The notes: generated by a model from the sequence alone, not told the origin. Positions 16,862 through 26,258 are shown, numbered from the stretch's first letter. The stretch is DNA of 43,223 bases from Candidatus Gastranaerophilales bacterium (GCA_944322665.1 CALUPM010000008.1:1-43223); one strand, 5' to 3'. Translations and numbers: made by a program.

Positions 16862-17042
16862 TTTCATCCTTTCTGCCACCAGCTTGGTGATTGTTTGTGA
16901 GTAAAAATCTTAAATTTCACTCCAATTCCTGCATTTTTATTATATTATCCATGTTAATAAAACTTCAAGATTTTTTTAAGTAATATTACACAAAAATACC
17001 TCTGCCGGAATTCTGTTCTTACGGCTCCGGTATTCTGTCAGG

Positions 17043-17384
17043 CTAATTGTCAGGGCCGATACTGTTTAAACCGATACTTAAAATTGACAGCAAAAGTGCA
17101 CCGATAAACGCGCTCAGGAAATTTTCCACTTCAAACCCCGGCGCCACATACCCCGCAAACATAAATAAAAACGCATTAATCACAAGCGTGAAAAGCCCGA
17201 GAGTCACAATATTAATCGGAAGAGTTACAAGAATAAGCGCGGGTTTGATGAAAACATTCACAAGCGCAATCACAAAAGCCGCTATCATAGCCGTCAGAAA
17301 ATTCGCAACCGAAATTCCGGGTACAACCCATGCGATAAACATTATTACGAATGCAAAACCGACCCATCTTAAGAATAAAAACAT
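17043..17384 (-). CDS. Phage-holin-family-4-like membrane protein (YvlD type)
   Basis: A 113-residue protein made almost entirely of four hydrophobic helices. The pattern WVVPGISVANFLTAMIAAFVIALVN ... PINIVTLGLFTLVINAF ... APGFEVENFLSAFIGALLLSI matches the mycobacterial-type 4-TMS holin superfamily (YvlD). Despite the name, these proteins are common chromosomal membrane proteins with no proven lytic role. AAAAAGGAG precedes the ATG. It is monocistronic. Confidence 0.8.
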   Translation of the reverse strand: MFLFLRWVGFAFVIMFIAWVVPGISVANFLTAMIAAFVIALVNVFIKPALILVTLPINIVTLGLFTLVINAFLFMFAGYVAPGFEVENFLSAFIGALLLSILSIGLNSIGPDN

Positions 17385-17459
17385 ATAAAACTCCTTTTTG
17401 TATCATTATAAAATTTCGTTTTTAAAAAAACATTGCCCGAAAGCAGGAATTAGAAAAGG

Positions 17460-17700
17460 CGATGCTACAAAGTGAAGGGTGAAGAGTGAAGGGTGAGGAG
17501 AGTTGAGGAAGGCGATAAGACTGCAAGGCGATAAGGCGATAAGTTCTTATCAGAGTGAGGTGTGAAGCGTGAAGTGTGAAGTGAGTTGAAAGGTTGAAAA
17601 GTTGAACGGATGAATGGTAGGATACTAAGACGATAAGACGTTAGGTCGTTACGTTAAATATTTTCCCTCGCCCCTTGTAGAATGCTGGTTCAAACCGGCA
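17460..17700. repeat. Mosaic CTTCACYC-type repeat, reverse orientation
   Basis: It has the same mosaic as 8930-9120: GTGAAG heptamers, GGCGATAAG blocks, GATACTAAGACGATAAGACG and a CCCTCGCCCCTTGT end. It fills the gap between the 17043 and 17739 genes. No credible gene is present. Confidence 0.8.
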
Positions 17701-17738
17701 TGCAAAACTGTGTTTAAAAAGACAACCGATAATTAAAC

Positions 17739-18398
17739 TTATAAATTAGAGCTTGTAACTATTTTGTTTCTTCCGTCTTCCTTTGCTTTATACAAAGCTT
17801 TGTCCGCATTTGAAAATATGTCGGAGGATGTGTATGTTTCGGAATTTAAAGTTTCCACGCCAATGCTGATTGTTACATTAAACCCGTTATTGTCATAGAA
17901 AAACGGATATCTTTCAATCGTTTTGCGAAACCTTTCAAGAGGAATAACCGCTTTATCAATCGGAGTTTCGGTTAATACAACAACAAACTCTTCTCCGCCG
18001 TAACGGAACAGAATATCTGTTTTGCGGAAAGTTTCAAGCGCAATATACGCAATCTCTTTCAAAACATAATCCCCGCACAGGTGCCCGTAAGTGTCGTTGA
18101 TTTTTTTGAAATAATCTATGTCGAAAACCGCAAGGCTTAAATCGCTTGAATACCTTTTGGCACGCAAAAATTCCCGATCTAGCGTTGTTTCAAAATGCCT
18201 GCGGTTAAATAATCCCGTAAGTGCGTCTGTCACGGACATGTGTCTTGTCTGTGAATACATAAAGTTTATTTTTTTCAGGACATCCTTTTTATTGGTCTCC
18301 GAAATAGGAAAACTCTTTATTACTTCTTCTATATTACTCTGTATTTGATCCAGAAGTTCCGGAGATAAGTCGAAACCCTGTCCCTGAAAATTGTCCAT
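17739..18398 (-). CDS. Soluble GGDEF diguanylate cyclase
   Basis: A 219-residue protein that would make cyclic di-GMP from two GTP. The N-terminal ~55 residues form a helical segment with no membrane span. The GGDEF domain starts at TDALTGLFNRRHF (57-69), with the metal-binding DIDYFKKIND (93-102), the active-site GGEEF (134-138) and an intact inhibitory I-site RKTD (125-128) five residues upstream. The enzyme should therefore be active and feedback-controlled. No input domain is recognisable. AGGAG precedes the ATG. It is divergent from the HD-domain gene at 18472. Confidence 0.9.
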   Translation of the reverse strand: MDNFQGQGFDLSPELLDQIQSNIEEVIKSFPISETNKKDVLKKINFMYSQTRHMSVTDALTGLFNRRHFETTLDREFLRAKRYSSDLSLAVFDIDYFKKINDTYGHLCGDYVLKEIAYIALETFRKTDILFRYGGEEFVVVLTETPIDKAVIPLERFRKTIERYPFFYDNNGFNVTISIGVETLNSETYTSSDIFSNADKALYKAKEDGRNKIVTSSNL

Positions 18399-18435
18399 AA
18401 AAAATTCCTTCTCCTGAAATATTATATCATAAAAT

Positions 18436-18471
18436 TTGAATGCTTGTCATGTTTTTGATAAAATTCCTTAT
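18436..18471 (+). promoter_or_regulatory. Promoter of HD-domain gene, probably leaderless
   Basis: TTGAAT (18436-18441), a 17 nt spacer and TAAAAT (18459-18464). The -10 box ends seven bases before the ATG at 18472, and there is no Shine-Dalgarno sequence. Confidence 0.6.
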
Positions 18472-19059
18472 ATGAAATTATCAGCGGAAGAATTACTGGA
18501 AAAGTTTTCAAACAGCACGGCTCATCCGTTTGAGGTCAGACGGATTGCGATGATGATTTTTGATGAAGCGTCGGACAAGCTTTTTTGTATGCCGGCTTCA
18601 GACAGAAAACTCCTTGAAGCGGCAGCAATTTTACATGATATCGGCTACCATATAGAATGCAAAAATCATAACAAACACAGCCAGAAACTTGTTCTGGAAT
18701 ACGGACTTGCAGGGTTCAGCCGCAGAGAAACCGAACTTGCAGCCTGCATTTGCCGCTATCACAGAGGCAGCCTTCCCGATAAGGAAAAGCATGAAATTTA
18801 TTCCGATTTTGACAAAAAAGAACGCAAAACAGTAAAACGACTCGGCGGAATTTTAAGGCTTGCGGACGGGCTGGACAGGGCGCATCTTGCACTTATAAAA
18901 AAAGTTAAGATTAATTACAATTCAAAATATAACATTGCAGAATTCCTCATTACGCCGAACACTCCCGATTATTATCCCGATTTGACTTCCGCAATCCGCA
19001 AGCGCGATTTGTTTGAAATCGGCTTTAAAACACAGTCGGTGCTGAAGTTTGATGAATAA
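18472..19059 (+). CDS. HD-domain phosphohydrolase, Ppx/GppA C-terminal-like
   Basis: A 195-residue HD-superfamily protein. Metal ligands are visible in LLEAAAILHDIGYHIECKNHNKHSQKLV (the HD doublet plus further His) and in ICRYHRGSLP. KRLGGILRLADGLDRAHL follows, with the final conserved Asp. This arrangement matches the C-terminal HD domain of Ppx/GppA exopolyphosphatases and related stand-alone proteins, so a nucleotide or polyphosphate substrate is plausible but unproven. The ATG at 18472 is chosen because the promoter's -10 box would lie inside any longer form. Confidence 0.75.
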   Translation: MKLSAEELLEKFSNSTAHPFEVRRIAMMIFDEASDKLFCMPASDRKLLEAAAILHDIGYHIECKNHNKHSQKLVLEYGLAGFSRRETELAACICRYHRGSLPDKEKHEIYSDFDKKERKTVKRLGGILRLADGLDRAHLALIKKVKINYNSKYNIAEFLITPNTPDYYPDLTSAIRKRDLFEIGFKTQSVLKFDE

Positions 19060-19086
19060 ACCGTGTATTAGATTTAAACTGTATTC

Positions 19087-19818
19087 TTAAACCCGTCTGA
19101 AATCTTCCTCCAGCCAGTCAAAGCACATTTTTAAAAACCTCTCAGGCTCTGCAAGAAACAGATCTTCCGCATGAATTCCATCCTCAAAAATTTCAAGTTT
19201 TTTGGGGCAGACTGCTTTTTCGTAAAGCTTTTCAGTGTGCCACGGACAGACTGTTACATCATGCCTGCCTGCCGCAAAAAGTGTCGGGGCTTTGATTTTA
19301 TCTGCTATATCAAGAGGTTTTATTTTTCTTCTGATAACAGGAGAAGGCCTTACTGAAATCCACCTTTCAGGTTCAAACTTTTTAAAAGTCGGAATCCAGG
19401 CATTCGGATGCCACATTTTGTTTTCAATTTTGTAAAAATCACACGGGGGCGATACTGCGATTATTTTATTTATATCGTCATTTCCTGCGCCGTAAATCAG
19501 TACGATTGCTCCGCCCAGAGAAAATCCCGCAAGGTTTATTTTTTCATAATTTTTACGTGCAAATTCTACAACTGCCTCAAGGTCAAGAATTTCTTTTGAG
19601 GTAAAAGTATAAAAACCTCCGCTTTTGCCGTGTCCGCGAAAATCCATGACTATTACGTCATATTTTTCGGACAAAGAAAGAGCTAGCGCAGAAAATGCCC
19701 GGCTGTCCTTTGTCATAAACCATCCGGGACATATTATTATGACGCTTTTGTGTCCTGTGTTGTATAAGTCAAAAGCGATTTTTACATTGTCCGCAGTTTT
19801 TGTAAAAAGATGTTCCAT
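19087..19818 (-). CDS. Alpha/beta hydrolase, dienelactone-hydrolase/YqiA-like
   Basis: A 243-residue alpha/beta hydrolase. The oxyanion-side strand is VIIICPGWFM, the nucleophile elbow is GFSLGG (serine near 98), the acid is in AAGRHDVTV, and the catalytic histidine is in EDGIHAEDLF. No signal peptide is present, so it is cytoplasmic. The substrate is probably a small ester or acyl compound; it cannot be specified. No Shine-Dalgarno precedes the start. It shares no operon: a terminator and the XRE gene lie upstream. Confidence 0.8.
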   Translation of the reverse strand: MEHLFTKTADNVKIAFDLYNTGHKSVIIICPGWFMTKDSRAFSALALSLSEKYDVIVMDFRGHGKSGGFYTFTSKEILDLEAVVEFARKNYEKINLAGFSLGGAIVLIYGAGNDDINKIIAVSPPCDFYKIENKMWHPNAWIPTFKKFEPERWISVRPSPVIRRKIKPLDIADKIKAPTLFAAGRHDVTVCPWHTEKLYEKAVCPKKLEIFEDGIHAEDLFLAEPERFLKMCFDWLEEDFRRV

Positions 19819-19851
19819 GGTTGAAATTATTCCACTAAAACAGAAAAACTT

Positions 19852-19875
19852 AAAGCCGTTTTAAAAAACGGCTTT
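19852..19875. terminator. Terminator of the XRE gene
   Basis: AAAGCCGTTTT (19852-19862) pairs with AAAACGGCTTT (19865-19875). On the minus strand it overlaps the XRE stop region and is followed by AAGTTTTTCTG. Confidence 0.7.
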
Positions 19876-20197
19876 ACACAAGTTCCTTTGCTATTTTATA
19901 TAGAGTGGTAAGGCTTTTATCGTCAAGCAGCGGTACAAGTTTTTTCAGCTTAAATTCAATGTCATCTCTTGTGACATTTTCTTCAAAGTAGAATAACTCG
20001 GAATAGCTTACGTTGAGGGCATTAGCGAGTTTTTCAATCAAATCGCACGAAGGAAAACTTTTTGCATTTTCTATCAGCGAAATATGGCGGAAATCAACAC
20101 CTACAATTTCTGCAAGCTGTTCTTGAGTAAGTTTTCTTGATTTTCTTAATTCTTTTAACTTTTTCGCAAAACTATTTTTGAAGCTGTTAGTTCTCAT
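19874..20197 (-). CDS. XRE-family transcriptional regulator
   Basis: A 107-residue DNA-binding protein. A Cro/CI helix-turn-helix covers about residues 10-65 (FAKKLKELRKSRKLTQEQLAEIVGVDFRHISLIENAKSFPSCDLIEKLANALNVS). It is followed by a short acidic helical tail (ENVTRDDIEFKLKKLVPLLDDKSL), probably for dimerisation. It is divergent from two glycosyltransferase genes. The 140-base intergenic region carries the repeated motif ATAGAATTT at about 20246 and 20279, so it may control that operon and itself. Confidence 0.85.
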   Translation of the reverse strand: MRTNSFKNSFAKKLKELRKSRKLTQEQLAEIVGVDFRHISLIENAKSFPSCDLIEKLANALNVSYSELFYFEENVTRDDIEFKLKKLVPLLDDKSLTTLYKIAKELV

Positions 20198-20255
20198 AAA
20201 TAATAGTGTATTTGTAAAAACACAAAGGCTTTACAAACTTATTTATAGAATTTTC

Positions 20256-20284
20256 TTGACTTTTTTCTATTAATTATATAGAAT
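20256..20284 (+). promoter_or_regulatory. Promoter of the glycosyltransferase pair
   Basis: TTGACT (20256-20261), a 17 nt spacer and TAGAAT (20279-20284). The -10 box lies inside the second copy of the ATAGAATTT motif, so a repressor binding there would block transcription. The leader of about 45 bases carries AAGGA before the ATG at 20337. Confidence 0.6.
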
Positions 20285-20336
20285 TTCATGATATAAAAAT
20301 GAATTTGTTACATATTTTCAATATAAGGACAAGAAA

Positions 20337-21224
20337 ATGCCAAAAATCAGTGTAATAGTTCCGGTTTATAAGGTGGAAAAATTTCTGCCAAAATGTCTTG
20401 AGAGTTTAATAAATCAAACCTTAAAAGACATAGAAATTATCTGCATAAACGACGGATCTCCGGACAATTCGCTTAAAATACTGGAAGAATACGCAAAAAA
20501 AGATTCCAGAATAAAAATTATTAATCAAAAAAATGCCGGCCCTTCCGTCGCAAGAAATAAAGGGATGGCAGCTGCCTCGGGTGAATACATAGGATTTGTT
20601 GATTCTGACGACTGGATTGATTCGGATTTTTACGAAAAACTTTACGCTGCTGCAAAAAAATACGATGCTGATATTGCTGCTGCAGGGATTATAAAGTCAA
20701 AGAGATTTAAAGGAAATATAAATTATTTAAACTTTGAAACAATTGAATGTACGGAAGATACTTACAAAAAATATATACTTTGCAACATTCCTGATAAATG
20801 TTATATCTGGAACAAAATTTATAGAACTTCTGAGATGAAAAAACAAAATTTACAGTTTGTACCGGATATTTATTATGAGGATATGCCTTTTAGCTGTGAA
20901 GCTTTACTGTATTTGAAAAAGCTGGTTGTCGTACCGGGAACTTTTTACTATTACAACAGATTAAACAGCAACTCTATTGTTAAGACAACATCTAAATCAA
21001 AAAAGAAAAAATCTGATTCAGATTACGCGGATAAAAAAGTGTTTGAGATTTTTGATAAAAATAATATTAATATTGAACATCATTATGATTTAAAGAAATA
21101 CAAACTGTTTGGGATAACTTTATTAAAGATTAAATATTTCAAAACCAGAAGGGAATGCAAACTTTTTAATATAATAAAATTTAATCTTCCTAACAGACGC
21201 AAAAACACTTTAATTGACAAATAA
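20337..21224 (+). CDS. Family 2 glycosyltransferase
   Basis: A 295-residue GT-A fold glycosyltransferase that would add a sugar from a nucleotide-sugar donor to a surface glycan. Key motifs are ISVIVPVYKVEKFL (4-17), CINDGSPDNS (nucleotide site), NAGPSVARNKG, and the metal-binding VDSDDW. The acceptor-side YYEDMPF follows. The C-terminus ends in KKYKLFGITLLKIKY ... RECKLFNIIKFNLP, a basic tail shared with the next gene. There is no transmembrane segment. It is strongly similar to the 21274 protein, so the two arose by duplication. Confidence 0.88.
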   Translation: MPKISVIVPVYKVEKFLPKCLESLINQTLKDIEIICINDGSPDNSLKILEEYAKKDSRIKIINQKNAGPSVARNKGMAAASGEYIGFVDSDDWIDSDFYEKLYAAAKKYDADIAAAGIIKSKRFKGNINYLNFETIECTEDTYKKYILCNIPDKCYIWNKIYRTSEMKKQNLQFVPDIYYEDMPFSCEALLYLKKLVVVPGTFYYYNRLNSNSIVKTTSKSKKKKSDSDYADKKVFEIFDKNNINIEHHYDLKKYKLFGITLLKIKYFKTRRECKLFNIIKFNLPNRRKNTLIDK

Positions 21225-21273
21225 GAGGTTCTGCTATATACTCTCAAAAAGGAAAAACGGAGAGTTAATTGAG

Positions 21274-22137
21274 ATGCCTGCAATCAGTGTTATAGTTCCT
21301 GTTTACAATGTCGAAAGATATTTGCCAAGATGTTTGGACAGTTTGATAAACCAGACATTAAAGGACATAGAAATAATTTGCATAAATGATGGTTCTCCGG
21401 ACAATTCGCTTGAGATACTGGAAGAATATGCAAAAAAAGATTCCAGAATAAAAGTCATAAATCAGGAAAATGCGGGTCTTTCCGCAGCAAGAAATAACGG
21501 GATGTCTGCTGCCTCGGGTGAATACATAGGATTTGTTGATTCTGATGATTGGATTGATTTGGATTTTTATGAAAAACTTTACACGGCAGCGAAAAAATAC
21601 GACGCTGATATCACCGCAGGCTGTATAAAAACATGGCGAAAACATAACCGGAACGGGGTTATGTTAAAGTACGAAAAAGAAGAATGCAGTGAAGATTTAA
21701 ACAGAAAATTTTATCTTTCCGACTTTCCGGAAACCTGCAACGTATGGAACCGTATCTACAAAACTTCCGAACTCAAAAAACACCATCTTGAATTTGAGGT
21801 TGGAGTTTATTATGAGGATGTGTGCTTTACCGTAGAAGCTTTATACTGTATGAAAAAACTTGCTGTTGTGCCTGAAACTTATTACAACTACGAAAGGGCA
21901 AATGTAAATTCAATAGTAAAAAGCAACAATGAAAAAATGAAACAGGACAGCAAGCATGTTTGGAACAGAATGATTGAATTTTTAAAATCCAGAAGTCTGA
22001 ATTTACCTGCGCACTACCATAAAGAAAAAAAATATAAATTATTCGGATTAACAGTAGCCAAAATAAGATACCGGAGTTTCTGCAGAGAGTGTAAACTTTT
22101 TAATCTGATAATGCTAAACCTGCCGCCTTTAAAATAG
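21274..22137 (+). CDS. Family 2 glycosyltransferase, tandem paralog
   Basis: A 287-residue paralog of the preceding enzyme. The first ~110 residues (ISVIVPVYNVERYLPR through VDSDDWIDLDFYEKLY) are nearly the same, while the acceptor half diverges, which suggests a different acceptor or sugar. The VYYEDVCF motif and the KKYKLFGLTVAKIRY ... RECKLFNLIMLNLP tail are kept. The ATG at 21274 is chosen because GGAGAG precedes it and it matches the paralog's start; upstream codons lack homology. It is probably co-transcribed with the first copy (49-base gap). Confidence 0.88.
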   Translation: MPAISVIVPVYNVERYLPRCLDSLINQTLKDIEIICINDGSPDNSLEILEEYAKKDSRIKVINQENAGLSAARNNGMSAASGEYIGFVDSDDWIDLDFYEKLYTAAKKYDADITAGCIKTWRKHNRNGVMLKYEKEECSEDLNRKFYLSDFPETCNVWNRIYKTSELKKHHLEFEVGVYYEDVCFTVEALYCMKKLAVVPETYYNYERANVNSIVKSNNEKMKQDSKHVWNRMIEFLKSRSLNLPAHYHKEKKYKLFGLTVAKIRYRSFCRECKLFNLIMLNLPPLK

Positions 22138-22186
22138 CGTGTTAAGAAATGTAAAGAATTTTCAGTTTTTGTAACATTTCTTCATG

Positions 22187-22204
22187 AAAAATACTTTATA
22201 TATA
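22187..22204 (+). promoter_or_regulatory. 18-nt motif shared by two upstream regions
   Basis: AAAAATACTTTATATATA occurs exactly here and at 30234-30251, each upstream of a small lineage-specific gene (22289 and 30410). It is AT-rich and could contain a -10 element or a regulator site. Confidence 0.45.
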
Positions 22205-22217
22205 TAAGGGAAAAAAT

Positions 22218-22274
22218 ATGAAAGGATTACGAAAGTCCGGATTAATCCGACAAACGGAATCCGGGAAATCGTAA
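22218..22274 (+). CDS. Possible 18-codon leader peptide
   Basis: A short ORF, ATG to TAA, reads MKGLRKSGLIRQTESGKS. AAGGGA lies eight bases before it, and it ends 14 bases before the 22289 start. It contains the inverted repeat CCGGATT (22237-22243) / AATCCGG (22258-22264). Translation of this ORF could affect the folding of the leader. It is supported only by the ribosome site and position, so it may not be real. Confidence 0.3.
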   Translation: MKGLRKSGLIRQTESGKS

Positions 22275-22288
22275 ACTCAGGTGGAAAA

Positions 22289-22573
22289 ATGAGTTTCGAT
22301 GCAAATGTCCTCAGCGTAAAGCCCGTAATCAGAGAAGCCGCAAATATGAACAACGACGGCGGAGGCGGAAATCTCGGTTATATGCAGCGCGAAAGACAGG
22401 ATGAAGAAAAAGAAAAGAAATTTTTACTTGATGAAAGCATTTTTGACAAAAAACAGGAAGCCGACGTATTTGTGAGCCGCAAGGAAATCGAAATTCCGGA
22501 AGAATATCGTTTCAGTCTGAAAAAGTTTTTGTTGAAACTGTACGTAAAAATTAAACGTGTTTTTGCGCATTAA
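22289..22573 (+). CDS. Hypothetical charged protein
   Basis: A 94-residue protein that I do not recognise. It has a Gly/Asn-rich patch (NMNNDGGGGNLGY), a highly charged middle (QRERQDEEKEKKFLLDES) and a basic C-terminal amphipathic helix (LKKFLLKLYVKIKRVF) that could contact membrane or nucleic acid. AGGTGG precedes the ATG. It stands alone between the glycosyltransferases and hom. Confidence 0.5.
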   Translation: MSFDANVLSVKPVIREAANMNNDGGGGNLGYMQRERQDEEKEKKFLLDESIFDKKQEADVFVSRKEIEIPEEYRFSLKKFLLKLYVKIKRVFAH

Positions 22574-22590
22574 GTTTCCGGTTATTTTTG

Positions 22591-22605
22591 TGCTAGAATT
22601 TTCTT
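22591..22605 (+). promoter_or_regulatory. Extended -10 of hom-thrC, probably leaderless
   Basis: TGCTAGAAT (22591-22599) is an extended -10 element ending six bases before the hom ATG at 22606. There is no Shine-Dalgarno and no clear -35. Confidence 0.5.
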
Positions 22606-23883
22606 ATGGAAAAGAAGAAAATTAAAATCGGATTAATCGGGTTAGGCACGGTCGGAACAGGTGTTTACAAGACTCTTGCGCCTTTTGAAGATATAGAAAT
22701 TACAAAAATCGGGGTTAAAAACATAAACAAACCCCGCAATATTGAAAATTTCGACAGGTCAATTCTGACTGAGGACAGTTATGAAGTTGCAGCGGATCCT
22801 GAAATTGACATTGTCTGCGAATTGATAGGCGGTGTCCAGCCGGCATTTGACCTTATCAAAACCGCAATCAAAAACGGCAAACATATCGTGACGGCAAACA
22901 AAGAACTTCTTGCAAAACACGGAGAAGAACTTTTCAACTTTGCCGAAAAATATAACAAAGTTGTTCTCTATGAAGCCGCAATAGCAGGCGGAATTCCGTT
23001 GATAATGCCTATCAAAACGATTATGGCAGGCAACAAAATCAATAAGATAGAAGCAATTTTGAACGGAACAACAAATTATATACTGACAAAAATGGATGTT
23101 CAGGGCGCGTCTTATGAGGATGTTTTAAAGGAAGCGCAGGAATTAGGTTATGCCGAAACAGACCCGACAGGAGATGTCGAAGGTTTTGATGCCGCTTACA
23201 AAATCACGACTTTAGCAACGATTGCGTTCAGAAAACGAATTAAGCTTGATAATGTTTACCGAGAAGGGATTACGAAAATCCGCGCGCAGGATATGCATGC
23301 CGCAAACGATTTAGGCTACAAAATTAAACTCATAGCTTCAGCCTCAATTGATGACGAAGGCAAGGCCGATGTAAGGGTTCATCCGATGCTGATTTCAAAG
23401 AAATCAACTCTGGCGCATATTGATTATGTAACAAATGCCGTGAGCCTTTCAGGGCATCCGATAGGGGATATTACACTTTCAGGCCCCGGAGCCGGAGAAT
23501 TTCCGACCGCAAGCTCGGTTGTCGGCGACATTCTTGCAATCGCCGCAGAGCTCGGAAAAACTGATTATCTTCTTCCGATGATGCGCTGCCGCCATGACGA
23601 AACCGCAGATTGTGTAAATATTAAAGACACAATGAACAAATACTACCTCTCGATTAATGCCAAAAACAACAAAGGCGTAATCGGAACAATCGGCAAGATT
23701 TGCGCGGAAAATGATATAAGCCTTCAAAGTATTGTCCAAAGAGGAGTAGATGAAGACAACACCGCAAATATTACGGTAATTACAGAACTTGCATTAGAAA
23801 AAAACATGCGCCGCGCTGTCGATGCTTTTGAAAAAAACAAATTCATAAACAAAGTCAACAGCCTGATTAGAGTTCAGGTGTAA
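22606..23883 (+). CDS. hom: Homoserine dehydrogenase
   Basis: A 425-residue enzyme that reduces aspartate semialdehyde to homoserine with NAD(P)H in Thr/Met synthesis. The N-terminal Rossmann motif is [12 protein letters not shown] (about 8-19). The catalytic domain shows [31 protein letters not shown] and the [21 protein letters not shown] signature. A C-terminal ACT domain (about 350-420, starting [16 protein letters not shown]) is typical of feedback regulation by threonine. It is followed after 35 bases by thrC. The start is apparently leaderless. Confidence 0.93.
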   Translation: MEKKKIKIGLIGLGTVGTGVYKTLAPFEDIEITKIGVKNINKPRNIENFDRSILTEDSYEVAADPEIDIVCELIGGVQPAFDLIKTAIKNGKHIVTANKELLAKHGEELFNFAEKYNKVVLYEAAIAGGIPLIMPIKTIMAGNKINKIEAILNGTTNYILTKMDVQGASYEDVLKEAQELGYAETDPTGDVEGFDAAYKITTLATIAFRKRIKLDNVYREGITKIRAQDMHAANDLGYKIKLIASASIDDEGKADVRVHPMLISKKSTLAHIDYVTNAVSLSGHPIGDITLSGPGAGEFPTASSVVGDILAIAAELGKTDYLLPMMRCRHDETADCVNIKDTMNKYYLSINAKNNKGVIGTIGKICAENDISLQSIVQRGVDEDNTANITVITELALEKNMRRAVDAFEKNKFINKVNSLIRVQV

Positions 23884-23918
23884 AATTTACAAGAATTAAC
23901 AAAAGAGGTATCAAACAA

Positions 23919-24971
23919 ATGTACTATCAGGGATTAATCAACACGTTCAGAGAATATCTTCCGGTAACGGATAAAACTCCGGTTGTAACGCTTAATGAAG
24001 GCAACACACCGCTTATCAAAGCAGACAATCTTGCAAAAAAAATCGGGCTTGATGCTGAAATTTATTTGAAATTTGAAGGCTGCAATCCGACCGGAAGCTT
24101 TAAAGACCGCGGGATGACAATGGCTGTTTCAAAGGCAAAAGAAGCAGGCTCGGGTGCAATCATCTGCGCTTCAACCGGAAACACCTCGGCTTCTGCTGCA
24201 GCTTACGGTGCAAAAGCAGGACTGAAAACGTTTGTGCTGATTCCTGACGGCTACATTGCGCTGGGAAAACTTTCGCAGGCAATGATGTACGGCGCAGAGA
24301 TAATTGCAATTCAGGGAAATTTTGATGAAGCCTTAGAACTTGTCCGCAAAATCGCAGATAAATACCCGATTACGCTTGTCAATTCCGTAAATCCTTACAG
24401 AATTGAAGGTCAGAAAACCGGCGCCTTTGAAATAATTAATGCACTCGGTCAGGCTCCGGATTATCACTTTATCCCTGTCGGAAACGCAGGAAACATCACG
24501 GCTTACTGGAAAGGCTACAAGGAATGGCTTAACTTAGGCAAGATTTCTAAAGCTCCCAAAATGATGGGATTTGAAGCAGAAGGTGCCGCCGCAATTGTAA
24601 AAGGTGAAAGGATTTTGAAACCCGAAACCCTTGCAACAGCAATCCGTATCGGCAATCCTGCAAGCTGGAAGCAGGCAGAAGCCGCACGTGATGAAAGCAA
24701 CGGCATGATTAATTTTGTAACCGATGATGAAATCGTAAAAGCCTACAAACTTATCGCCTCAACCGAAGGAGTTCTTGCAGAACCCGCAAGCGCCGCATCA
24801 GTCGCAGGTTTGATTAAGGTTAAAGAGAAGGTAAAAGAAGGCTCAAAAATCGTTTGTATTTTAACCGGCAACGGACTTAAAGACCCTGACAATGCGATAA
24901 AATATTCAAATGCTGACGTTAAAAAGACGTCCTCAAATATGGACGACATTCTCCGCGCAATGAAAATATAG
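23919..24971 (+). CDS. thrC: Threonine synthase
   Basis: A 350-residue fold-type II PLP enzyme that converts O-phosphohomoserine to threonine. The PLP lysine is in [13 protein letters not shown] (about 57-69), the phosphate loop is [15 protein letters not shown], and the substrate-side [18 protein letters not shown] is present. Its short length, with no SAM-binding N-terminal domain, fits the bacterial class II form. AGAGG precedes the ATG. It forms an operon with hom, so the last steps of threonine synthesis are made together; a thrB homoserine kinase is not in the window. Confidence 0.93.
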   Translation: MYYQGLINTFREYLPVTDKTPVVTLNEGNTPLIKADNLAKKIGLDAEIYLKFEGCNPTGSFKDRGMTMAVSKAKEAGSGAIICASTGNTSASAAAYGAKAGLKTFVLIPDGYIALGKLSQAMMYGAEIIAIQGNFDEALELVRKIADKYPITLVNSVNPYRIEGQKTGAFEIINALGQAPDYHFIPVGNAGNITAYWKGYKEWLNLGKISKAPKMMGFEAEGAAAIVKGERILKPETLATAIRIGNPASWKQAEAARDESNGMINFVTDDEIVKAYKLIASTEGVLAEPASAASVAGLIKVKEKVKEGSKIVCILTGNGLKDPDNAIKYSNADVKKTSSNMDDILRAMKI

Positions 24972-25072
24972 AACGATAAAAATACGTCACGTTCTTAATT
25001 AAATTGAAGAAGTTCAGTACATAACAAAATTTCGGGAGGTTTATTGCCGCCTTAAAGTCATATTGATTTTCT

Positions 25073-26233
25073 TCAATCTTTGAACTGCTCAAGCAGCATT
25101 CCGTGCTCTTCAAGATATTTGAGCCATTCCTGTTTTTCCGGCGGAATATCAGCGCGGGTTTTGCCTTCAAGAAGCGTATCATCCTCTCCGGTGCCGTTTA
25201 ATTCGTCCATAATTTTGTCGTGGAAAGTTTCTGTATCTATTGACCAGTCATTGCCGTCGAAACTTTTGCCTGTTGCGTGTTCCACAATATCAATGTAATC
25301 CGTAATCTGTCTTACCGTCATATTGGAAGTTTGTTCAAATTTCTCGCGTGCTGCACTGTTTTCCGGCTTTAAAAGCGCCCTGAAATCCGCCGCTGTCATA
25401 TTTCGCATCTCATGCCAGTCCTCCTGATATTTTCTGTATAATAACTGCGGCATAGCGTCGACCTCCTCCTGCGGCAGGGCCTTAAAAGCAGCCCAGGCAA
25501 GCCTGTTTTTAACTTGTTCTGCGCTGTTGGTGTCCCCTTCTTTTATTAACGCCGGAAAAACAAGAGCACAGGAATTTTTATCTGCCATCGGCGGTTTTGA
25601 AATATCACCGCCGCAGCAGGAATCAGCCTGTTCAGGCGTTGCAAGCCGTGTATAGGCATCCAGATTTAATCTCCCGTACAGGGAATTTTCTTTAAACAGC
25701 CATCTGTTTGCCTGCATTTTCATCGCGTCATAAAGAAGCTGCGTCTCTTCTTCCGTCAAATCTTTGCCGAATTGTTTTTTGACACCCTCTTTTATCCCGA
25801 CCATCGGATTTTCATCTTCAATCCAGTGCCTGCACCATTCTTCAAAATTCATCCCTTCATATTCTGGGGATTTTTTAAGATTATATTTTTTTGCAAATTC
25901 TTCAGCAGTCAGGTCGCCGTCAAGATGCCCGCCGTTTTCGTTGTGGTTGTCCCACATTGCTTGCTCAATATTATCTGTTGAACCGTTACGGTCAGCGTCA
26001 ATTCTCATCCATTTGTTGACGTTTCGCTCCGCCTTAAATATTGCATCCTGCATAGCTGTCAGGTCACTGCCTCTATAACCTGCTTCGTACAACTCCCGTG
26101 TCGAAATCATTCCGTTTTTGTCTTTGTCAAGCTTTGTAAAAAGGCTTTCTTTTGTCTGTTTAGCTGATACGGAAGATTTTTGGCTGGGATTGGAATTAAC
26201 ATTGCCCCTGTTTAACGGGTTTATTTCTGTCAT
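25073..26233 (-). CDS. EF-hand protein of unknown function
   Basis: A 386-residue soluble protein. Two EF-hand loops are visible near the N-terminus: D36-x-D38-x-N40-G-x-I-x3-E47, a canonical calcium loop, and D79-A-D81-R-N83-G-S-T-D-N-I-E90, slightly degenerate at position 8. The rest is helical and acidic, with a CCGG motif near 217 (ADSCCGGDI), and I do not recognise it. The N-terminal ~28 residues are polar and Ser/Asn-rich. There is no classical signal peptide. GAGGAG precedes the start. It is 25 bases downstream of the 26259 gene, so the two are co-transcribed. Confidence 0.65.
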   Translation of the reverse strand: MTEINPLNRGNVNSNPSQKSSVSAKQTKESLFTKLDKDKNGMISTRELYEAGYRGSDLTAMQDAIFKAERNVNKWMRIDADRNGSTDNIEQAMWDNHNENGGHLDGDLTAEEFAKKYNLKKSPEYEGMNFEEWCRHWIEDENPMVGIKEGVKKQFGKDLTEEETQLLYDAMKMQANRWLFKENSLYGRLNLDAYTRLATPEQADSCCGGDISKPPMADKNSCALVFPALIKEGDTNSAEQVKNRLAWAAFKALPQEEVDAMPQLLYRKYQEDWHEMRNMTAADFRALLKPENSAAREKFEQTSNMTVRQITDYIDIVEHATGKSFDGNDWSIDTETFHDKIMDELNGTGEDDTLLEGKTRADIPPEKQEWLKYLEEHGMLLEQFKD

Positions 26234-26258
26234 TATTTTATACTCCTCTGATTAGATT

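Noticed and set aside
17043-17384. Prophage lysis gene based on holin-family similarity
   Set aside because: No other phage gene is nearby, and this membrane family is common on chromosomes without lytic function.
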